From assembly GCF_002407245.1 (NCBI RefSeq), contig NZ_CP010681.1, positions 3,108,501-3,172,500 on the forward strand: a stretch of 64,000 nucleotides of DNA, read 5' to 3'. Below, in pieces: positions 53,050 through 64,000 of the stretch (the stretch's first letter is position 1; each line of letters starts with the position of its first letter). This stretch comes from Phaeobacter piscinae (lineage in GTDB: Bacteria; Pseudomonadota; Alphaproteobacteria; Rhodobacterales; Rhodobacteraceae). The notes under the pieces are model-generated. The model had not been told where the DNA came from, made no database searches, and saw only the letters and a list, made by a program, of their open reading frames with translations. A program made the position numbers and the translations under genes.

Positions 53050-53961
53050 ATGGTTGCAAGGCAGGTTTCAAAGGTCGATATTCATCTATTGCGCGTGTTT
53101 TGCGTCGTCGTAGATGCGGAAGGTTTTTCCAATGCCCAGGTCGTACTCAACGTGGCGACCTCCACGATCTCGAGGCAGATATCGGAATTGGAAACCCGGC
53201 TTGGGATGCGCCTGTGTGACCGGGGCAGGACTGGCTTTCGCGTTACCGAAAAGGGAAACACAGTCTACCAAGCAGCGCAGAAATTGTTCGGCGCACTCGG
53301 GGAATTTCAGGAGACCGTTGACGGATCACGCGGCCGTCTTTTCGGTCATCTCGCATTGGGCGTCATCGAAAACTGGGCCTCTAATAACTCAGCCCCAATC
53401 GTGCGCTCACTGTCTAAATTCAGCGCAATGGCACCGGATGTAAGGATTGAGCTACACTCACTCGCCCCGAATGACATTGAGTACGCCGTACTTGACGGCA
53501 AGGTTCCAATCGGGATCGGCCCCTTCCATTCTCCAAAGCCAGGATTGGTCTACAACGATATCTGCAAAGAGACCGTTTGCCTCTATTGTGGTTCTGGGCA
53601 TCCGCTGTTTGCCATTGACTGCCCGGAAGAGCAGGAAAAAGAGCTACGTAATTCACTGTTTGCTAAGCGAGCATATTTAAATGAAAATACCGTCGCACCC
53701 AAAACTCGCCACCTACCCTCAAACGCAATCGGCCATCAAATGGAAGCGATCGCGTTGCTTATACTGACGGACCGATACGTCGGGTATCTTCCCTCATACT
53801 TTGCCAAGGACTGGGTAGCGGCAGGGCGAATGAAGAATATCGCAAACGGAGGATTTGATCGCCCCGTAACGGTGCAAACCGCTATTCGCAGAGGGGCCAA
53901 GCTCAATCTTGTGGGGAGAACATTCCTTGATTTACTTTCGCAAGAAGCCAAGACGCGGTAA
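53050..53961 (+). CDS. LysR-family transcriptional regulator (303 aa)
   Basis: Winged helix with KVDIHLLRVFCVVVDAEGFSNAQVVLNVATSTISRQISELETRLGMRLC, then the effector-binding domain with GSGHPLFA. Position, divergent from the transporter-ureohydrolase operon, suggests it controls it. Its ATG at 53050 follows a GGGGTAGCC weak ribosome site. Confidence 0.84.
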   Translation: MVARQVSKVDIHLLRVFCVVVDAEGFSNAQVVLNVATSTISRQISELETRLGMRLCDRGRTGFRVTEKGNTVYQAAQKLFGALGEFQETVDGSRGRLFGHLALGVIENWASNNSAPIVRSLSKFSAMAPDVRIELHSLAPNDIEYAVLDGKVPIGIGPFHSPKPGLVYNDICKETVCLYCGSGHPLFAIDCPEEQEKELRNSLFAKRAYLNENTVAPKTRHLPSNAIGHQMEAIALLILTDRYVGYLPSYFAKDWVAAGRMKNIANGGFDRPVTVQTAIRRGAKLNLVGRTFLDLLSQEAKTR

Positions 53962-54459
53962 TCTTGCTGATCGTGAATAGTCGTTTCTAGGTGTAACACG
54001 AGACGATAAGTCAATTCCGAACAAATGCACGTCCTCTATCTTCTCTCAGTTTGCGTCGTCGCGAGTGATCTGCTCCCTTGGTGTCAATTAATATGGGTGC
54101 TTCTGTTTAGGTTTTGGTATTTCTTTAGAAGGTTAACATTCTCGTTGGTATCAGCCCTGCGAGACCCGCTTACCGCTGTCGGATCCAGCCGTCTTCACCC
54201 GTTGTTCTAGCGCATGCGCCGCACAACCGATCTTCACGGAAGTCGGTGATCGTCTGCCAATGGGAATTAAGCTGGCGGTCCTCCATTGGGCTCGAACCAA
54301 TGTCGCCTCAAGGGCTCCCATGTCCAGCACCAAACGCATTGTACCTTCACGAAGCTGATGCCTGCCGGTGACGCGAAGCACCCACTTGCAACTGAAAACA
54401 GTTTCCGGTTGGATGACATCAATCAAGACGAGAATAATTCCATCAAAGGGAGAGCCTCC
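53962..54459 (+). other. AT-rich gap between the LysR gene and the opp operon (498 bases)
   Basis: No gene is convincing. The left half is AT-rich and has no long coding frame. The right half has open frames on both strands (for example 54151-54426 minus) that I cannot relate to any family. The opp ribosome site GGGAGAGCC stands just before ATG 54460. The composition break here marks the left edge of the GC-rich transporter block. Confidence 0.45.
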
Positions 54460-56076
54460 ATGAAAATTCGCACGACACTTGTCTCTTCGGCGCTTGTCTT
54501 GGGCCTAGCCCTCCAGGCACAGGCGGCAGATGTGCCCGAGGGCACCAAGCTGGCCGAGGATCAGACCTATACCTTCTGGCTTCTGGACGCGATCAAGTCG
54601 ATGGATCCGCAGATCAACACCGATGCTGAAGGGTCGGACGTGCTGCGCAATATCTTCGAGGGGCTGTACAACGAGGATGGCAACGGCGAGCTGGTGCCTG
54701 GCGTCGCACTGGATCACGAAGCCTCTGCGGACGGCATGACCTATACGTTCAACCTGCGCCAGGATGCCAAGTGGTCGAACGGAGAACCGGTGACCGCCGG
54801 TGATTTTGTCTATGCCTGGCGCCGACTGGCCGATCCCGCGACCGCGTCGGAATACGCATGGTACATGGAACTGATGCAGGTGGAGAACGCCCCTGAGGTC
54901 ATCGCGGGCGATATGCCGCCGGAAGAGCTGGGCGTGCGGGCGGTGGACGACCATACGCTTGAGGTGAAGATCACCACGCCGCTGCCCTATTTCCCGCAGA
55001 TGCTGGTCCATGCATCGACCTTCCCGGTGCCGCAAAGCCAGATAGAGCAGCATGGCGACGACTGGACCGATGCAGGCACGCTGGTGGGCAACGGCGCCTA
55101 TACGCTGACCGAGCATCAATTGGGCGAGCGGGTCGTGATGGAGAAGAGCGACACCTATTGGGATGCTGAGAATGTGGTGATGGAAACCCTCACCGCATTG
55201 ACCATCAATGACGTGAACCAGGGGCTGACGCGGTATCTTGCCGGAGAACTGGACCGGGTGGATATCCCCGCCGGGCAGTATCCGCGTCTCAAGAAAGAAT
55301 ACCCCGAACAGGCGGTCTCGACCCCCTATAACTGTTCCTACATCTATATGCTGAATGTTGGCGAAAAGGGGCCGGAAGCCCTGCGCGACGTGCGCGTCCG
55401 CAAGGCGCTGGCCTATGCCATCGACCGCGACATCATCGTGGACCGGATCCTGCAGGGCGGCCAGAAAGCCTCCTATAACTGGACCCATTGGGCGACCGCC
55501 GATTTCAAACGCCCCGAGCTGGAATGGGCCGACAAGATGGATCAGACGCAGCGGCTGGAAGCGGCACAGGCGCTGATGGCGGAAGCGGGCTACAGCCGTG
55601 ACAACCCGCTGGACCTGACACTGCAGTACAACACCTCGGAAGATCACAAGAAAATCGCCATCGCCGCGTCGCAGATGCTCAAGCAGATCGGCGTGAACAT
55701 CACGCTCGACAACTACGAGTGGAAGATCCACACCGACCGGATGCAGAACCAGGACTACGACATGGCGCGCTATGCCTGGTGCGGCGATTACAACGAGGCC
55801 TCGACCTATCTGGACTTGCTGACCTCATACTCTGGCCACAACAACGGCGAGTTCTACAACGACGCCTATGATCAGGTGATGAAAGACAGCAAGACCGCCA
55901 AGGATCCGCAGCCGCTCTATCAGGAGGCTGAACGCATCTTGGCCGAGGAAATGCCGATCATCCCGATCTATCATTACGCCAATGTCGATATGATTGCCGA
56001 GGATATCAAAGGGCTGCCGGAGAACAACGTGAACAACAACTGGTACGGCAAGGATCTGTACCGCATCGCCGAGTAA
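54460..56076 (+). CDS. oppA: Peptide ABC transporter substrate-binding protein (OppA-like)
   Basis: 538 residues. Signal peptide 1-23 (ending AQAA), then the SBP_bac_5 family marks: GLYNEDGNGELVPGVA, YTFNLRQDAKWSNGEPVTAGDFVYAWRRL, the ADWTDAGTLVGNGAYTLTEH-like QDWT and RVRKALAYAIDRDIIV. Periplasmic oligopeptide binder of the MppA/OppA branch. It starts the five-gene operon oppABCDF. Higher GC than the genes before it. Confidence 0.92.
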   Translation: MKIRTTLVSSALVLGLALQAQAADVPEGTKLAEDQTYTFWLLDAIKSMDPQINTDAEGSDVLRNIFEGLYNEDGNGELVPGVALDHEASADGMTYTFNLRQDAKWSNGEPVTAGDFVYAWRRLADPATASEYAWYMELMQVENAPEVIAGDMPPEELGVRAVDDHTLEVKITTPLPYFPQMLVHASTFPVPQSQIEQHGDDWTDAGTLVGNGAYTLTEHQLGERVVMEKSDTYWDAENVVMETLTALTINDVNQGLTRYLAGELDRVDIPAGQYPRLKKEYPEQAVSTPYNCSYIYMLNVGEKGPEALRDVRVRKALAYAIDRDIIVDRILQGGQKASYNWTHWATADFKRPELEWADKMDQTQRLEAAQALMAEAGYSRDNPLDLTLQYNTSEDHKKIAIAASQMLKQIGVNITLDNYEWKIHTDRMQNQDYDMARYAWCGDYNEASTYLDLLTSYSGHNNGEFYNDAYDQVMKDSKTAKDPQPLYQEAERILAEEMPIIPIYHYANVDMIAEDIKGLPENNVNNNWYGKDLYRIAE

Positions 56077-56163
56077 CCTTTGGCCTGCGGGCAGCCCGGC
56101 CAAGGCTGCGGCTGCTCGCTTACCGTCCCAGCCACCTCGACCCAAGTTCCGGGAGCGACAGTT

Positions 56164-57081
<918 letters not shown>

Positions 57082-57082
57082 C

Positions 57083-57996
57083 ATGGCAATGACATCCGAA
57101 CCGGCCGTCGAAGCCACTGCGCTTGCGGGGAAAGGCCGGTCCCCCTGGGCCGACGCCCGGCGGCGCTTCTTTCGCAACAAGGCCGCACTTGCAGGGCTAG
57201 CCATCCTCGTCTTTGTGGTGGTCTTTGCCCTGTTCGGGAACTTCTTTGCACAGTGGTCGAACGAGGAACTGGACTACAACGTCATGGGCCAGATCGCCGA
57301 ACTGGGCGGGCCCTCGATCGCCAGCGGTCATTACTTCGGCACCGATGATCTGGGCCGCGATCTTTTTGCGCGCACCGTGCAGGGGACGCAAATCAGCCTT
57401 GCCGTCGGTCTGGTCGGCGCATTGATCGCCTGTATCATCGGCACGCTTTACGGCGCCATCGCGGGATACGTCGGGGGGCGCACGGACAATATCATGATGC
57501 GGCTCGTCGATATCTTCATGGCGGTGCCCTACATGTTTGTGCTGATCCTGCTACTGGTGATGTACGGCCGGTCGATCACCATCCTGTTTGCGGGCGTCGG
57601 CCTGATTTCCTGGATGGAGATGGCGCGGATCGTGCGCGGCCAGACGCTGACCATCAAAGGGCGCGAATTCGTCGAGGCGGCCCGCGCCATCGGCGTGCCG
57701 GCCCCGGTCATCATCCTGCGCCACATCGTGCCGAACCTGCTGGGCGTCATCGCCGTCTATGCCACGCTCTTGGTGCCGCTGATGATCCTGACGGAGAGCT
57801 TCATCTCCTTTCTGGGTCTTGGTGTGCAGGAGCCGTTGACCTCGCTCGGGGCGCTGATCTCCGAAGGCGCCGGGACCATTGCCTATGGCACCACCTGGCA
57901 GCTGATTTTCCCCCTCCTCTTCTTCTGCCTTACGCTGTTCGGCCTGTTCTTCATCGGCGACGGACTGCGTGACGCGCTCGACCCCAAGGCCCGCTG

Positions 57997-57997
<1 letters not shown>
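57083..57997 (+). CDS. oppC: Peptide ABC transporter permease (OppC-like)
   Basis: 304 residues with six membrane helices. RRRFFRNKAALAGLAILVFVVVFALFG, FGTDDLGRDLFARTVQGTQISL (the typical OppC/DppC motif), EAARAIGVPAPVIILRHIVPNLLGV. Stop and next start overlap (TGATG at 57995-57999). Confidence 0.92.
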
Positions 57998-58961
<964 letters not shown>

Positions 58962-58965
<4 letters not shown>

Positions 58966-59960
58966 GCCCGCTTCTCTCTGTCCGCAATCTTGATGTGAAG
59001 TTTGCGCTCACCCGCCCCGGCGACATGCCCTGGACCCGGCCGCGCCACCTGCACGCGGTCAACGGGGTGGATTTCGAGCTGGAAGCCGGAAAGACACTCG
59101 GTGTGGTGGGCGAATCCGGCAGCGGCAAGTCGACGCTGGCGCGCGGCCTGATCCAGATGGTGCCTGCCACCGGGCAGGTGATGTGGCGCGGCGAAACCGA
59201 TCTCTTGTCGCTCAGCCCGCGCCGGATGAAGCCCTACCGCTCGGAAATCCAGATGGTGTTTCAGGACCCGTTGGCGTCGCTGAACCCGCGCATGACGCTG
59301 GGGCAGATCATCGCCGAGCCGCTCGCCACGCACCGCCCCGGTCTCTCCGCCAAGGAACGCCGCACACGCGTCGCGCAGATGATGGAGCGGGTGGGCCTGC
59401 TGCCGCAGATGATCAACCGTTACCCGCATGAGTTCTCCGGCGGCCAGTGCCAGCGCATCGGCATCGCCCGTGCGTTGATCGTCGAGCCCAAGCTGCTTAT
59501 CTGCGACGAGCCGGTTTCGGCGCTGGATGTGTCGATCCAGGCGCAGGTGATCGAGCTGTTGAAAGAGCTGCAGCGCGATCTGGGGCTGGCCATAATCTTT
59601 ATCGCGCATGATCTGAGCGTGGTGAAGAACATCTCCGACGAGGTGATGGTGCTATACCTCGGCCGGATCATGGAAAAGGCGCCAAAGGCCCAGCTCTACG
59701 ATGATCCGCAGCACCCCTATACGCAGGCGCTGCTTTCGGCGGTGCCGATCCCTGATCCGGTGGCCGAACGCGCCAAGCGCATCGTTCCGATGACAGGCGA
59801 CATGCCGTCGCCGATGGACCCGCCCTCTGGCTGCGTCTTTCGCGGACGCTGCCCGCGCGCGCAGGAGGATTGCGCGCGGATCGTGCCGCAGCCCGATGGC
59901 GGTGCGCATGGTGTGGCCTGCCTGCATCCGGGACCGATACACTTCAGCAAGACCACCTGA
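58962..59960 (+). CDS. oppF: Peptide ABC transporter ATPase (OppF-like)
   Basis: 332 residues. Walker A GESGSGKST, signature FSGGQCQRIGIARALI, Walker B LLICDEPVSALDV, and the GCVFRGRCPRAQEDC tail. Second ATPase of the transporter. ATG 58962 overlaps the oppD stop. Confidence 0.94.
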
Positions 59961-60301
59961 TCGACCTTATGCGCAAATCGAGCCGAAAATTGACCCTTCG
60001 AGTCAGCATGATGGCGTAAGGGTATTAGAAATTGGGTCCCTACGAACTAATGGGCCCCGAATTGGCCAACTAACAATGCCGGACACCTCAACTGTCAGGC
60101 ATTCCATTCTTTGGGCAACGCTGTGGCAAGTTCACTATCGCAGGGACAGAACTACCCGAGGTGCGCATCAGACGCGCGGGGCTGAGACCAGGGCCAATCA
60201 CGCTGGCTGCCGATCAACCTGCACTCTAGGTCATGTTGACAAAAGGGATTCACACCGTGCCGCAGGCAAGATTCAAGCTGATATCTGCTATGGAGATCAG
60301 T
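59961..60301 (+). other. Gap between oppF and the broken transposase (341 bases)
   Basis: No gene is visible. Coding frames are short and unlike any protein I know. The right end is probably the left flank of the IS5-type element; terminal repeats could not be identified. Confidence 0.4.
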
Positions 60302-60902
60302 TTGGCACGAGACTTGATGATCGACGAGGAATGGGCGTTTTTTGAGCACTTCATCCTAACAATCCGCACTCCGAACGGGTGCAAGCCCGCCAGCCACCGC
60401 CTTGTTCTGGATGGGATTTTCTGGATTTCCCGAACCGGCGCCCCCTGGCAGGACTTGCCCAAAGAGTTCGGCAAGTGGTCCAGCGTCTACCGCCAGTTCA
60501 GGCGCTGGACCCTGGCAAGGCTTTGGGAGGACATCCTGGATGCCTTGAACCAGAGAAGAGCCGTTCCAGACACACTGAAATGGTCGATAGAACCGTCATC
60601 CGCGCCCATCATCAGTCGGCGGGTGCTAAAGGAGGACTCCGCCACAAGGTTTTGGCCGCTCATGAGGTGGGTTCACGACGAAGATCCACCTCCGTGTCAA
60701 TGCGCATGGGTTGCCAATGAGAACCGAGATCAGGCCGGGGCAAACGTCAGATTACCTTGGCTTTGATCTCGTCATGGCGGATAATCTACCTGAGCCGAAA
60801 GTGCTGCTGGCAGATCATGGGTATGATGCTGACCGCATTCGGAAAAACATGAACGAGCGCAATATCCAGCCTTACCGTCCTCATCGCGCCCACAAAGTTT
60901 GA
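60302..60902 (+). pseudogene. IS5-family transposase remnant, frameshifted and truncated
   Basis: The protein homology is split over three frames. Frame one carries ARDLMIDEEWAFFEHF and GIFWISRTGAPWQDLPKEFGKWSSVYRQFRRW; frame two has MVDRTVIRAHHQSAGAKGG; frame three has GFTTKIHLRVNAHGLPMRTE and YLGFDLVMADNLPEPKVLLADHGYDADR, then ends early at TGA 60900. That makes two frameshifts near 60580 and 60620-60665 and a missing C-terminus with part of the DDE catalytic core. A decayed mobile element between opp and the rRNA operon, unlikely to be active. Confidence 0.86.
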
Positions 60903-60974
60903 TTTGGCGCGCAACAGACAACCGCAAAGCACCGCCCGGAGGCGGCTGTAAGTATTTGTTATGTTGGGAATATT

Positions 60975-61051
<77 letters not shown>

Positions 61052-61194
61052 ACATTTTTGTTTTGCCTCATTGCGTTTTGTTGCTTGAGGCTGCCGCTGC
61101 TTGATCACGCGTGTTGTGACTGGGCGTTTTTTCTTCAGATGTTTTTGTCTGAAGGTATATTTTATTGGTATCGTTTATGTTTATGGATTTTTCT

Positions 61195-61313
61195 AGGTTT
61201 GGCGGTGACCTACTCTCCCACGCCTTAAGACGCAGTACCATCGGCGCAACAGTGCTTAACTTCCGGGTTCGGGATGGGACCGGGTGTTTCACTTGCGCTA
61301 TGACCACCAAACC
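61195..61313 (-). rRNA. rrf: 5S ribosomal RNA
   Basis: About 119 bases on the minus strand from GGTTTGGTGGTCATAGCGC to CACCGCCAAACC; conserved parts CCCGAACCCGGAAGTTAAGC and GGGAGAGTAGGTC are present. Lies 143 bases before tRNA-fMet and about 110 after the 23S 3' end. Confidence 0.96.
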
Positions 61314-61424
61314 GAGGAAAATCCATATTCGCGACGTTTCGGTTTTGAGACGTCGCGGAGATACAATCGACATGAAGTCCAAGTTTGTTTTGCTTTTGGT
61401 TCTTGTGTCACTGACTGTTACTGG

Positions 61425-64000
<2,576 letters not shown>

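Noticed and set aside
54151-54426. A 91-codon minus-strand frame next to the opp operon
   Set aside because: No family resemblance, no ribosome site and position in a composition break; probably non-coding.

Overview
The window looks like chromosomal DNA of a marine alphaproteobacterium of the family Rhodobacteraceae (Roseobacter clade, similar to Phaeobacter, Ruegeria or Leisingera). This is inferred from gene content and order, not from a database search. The indicators are a split F0 ATP synthase operon with both b and b' subunits, an ffh-rpsP-bluB-rimM-trmD-rplS-rpmE block, MipZ instead of Min proteins, an exosortase E/VPEID-CTERM pair, a homogentisate cluster of Roseobacter type, an FeS-type photolyase, an ImuA-ImuB-DnaE2 mutasome, and an rRNA operon ending 23S-5S-tRNA-fMet.

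Layout. Positions 1-17,000 are mostly housekeeping: the tail of cobD, a lytic transglycosylase, two small secreted proteins, smc, a lipoprotein, a FadR-type regulator, a hexapeptide acyltransferase, the F0 ATP synthase operon (atpI-B-E-F'-F, minus strand, with a clear terminator), two EamA exporters with an ArsR and a LysR regulator, a YbaK-like deacylase and a degenerate EF-G paralogue. From 17,500 to 26,900 the plus strand carries ffh, three GNAT acetyltransferases, chorismate mutase, rpsP, bluB, a 48-residue membrane protein, rimM, trmD, rplS, rpmE and mipZ, with one phosphotransferase on the minus strand.

From 26,900 to 30,300 lies a protein-sorting module. An exosortase fused to a CPBP/CAAX-type protease overlaps the end of mipZ, and its probable substrate, a Gly/Asn/Trp-repeat protein with a VPEID-CTERM tail, is encoded convergently next to it, followed by a class III nucleotide cyclase. 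From 30,300 to 37,800 a MarR regulator diverges from a homogentisate degradation cluster (hmgA, fahA, a beta-lactamase-fold protein, a flavin monooxygenase, DUF2783, VOC, maiA). NnrU and HemN follow, with a probable FNR-type box before hemN. From 40,000 to 47,100 DNA-damage genes are grouped: FeS photolyase, then imuA-imuB-dnaE2.

From 47,100 to 54,000 two ureohydrolases and a betaine-type ABC transporter form one minus-strand operon, diverging from a LysR regulator with a good LysR box between them. A GC-rich oppABCDF peptide transporter follows (54,460-59,960), then a broken IS5-family transposase, and finally the 3' part of an rRNA operon on the minus strand (23S partial, 5S, initiator tRNA).

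The least ordinary items are the exosortase E/VPEID module joined to mipZ, the ureohydrolase plus betaine-transporter operon, the EF-G paralogue that has lost its catalytic histidine, the metallo-beta-lactamase-fold protein with a broken metal motif inside the homogentisate cluster, and a long extra hairpin in 23S rRNA.
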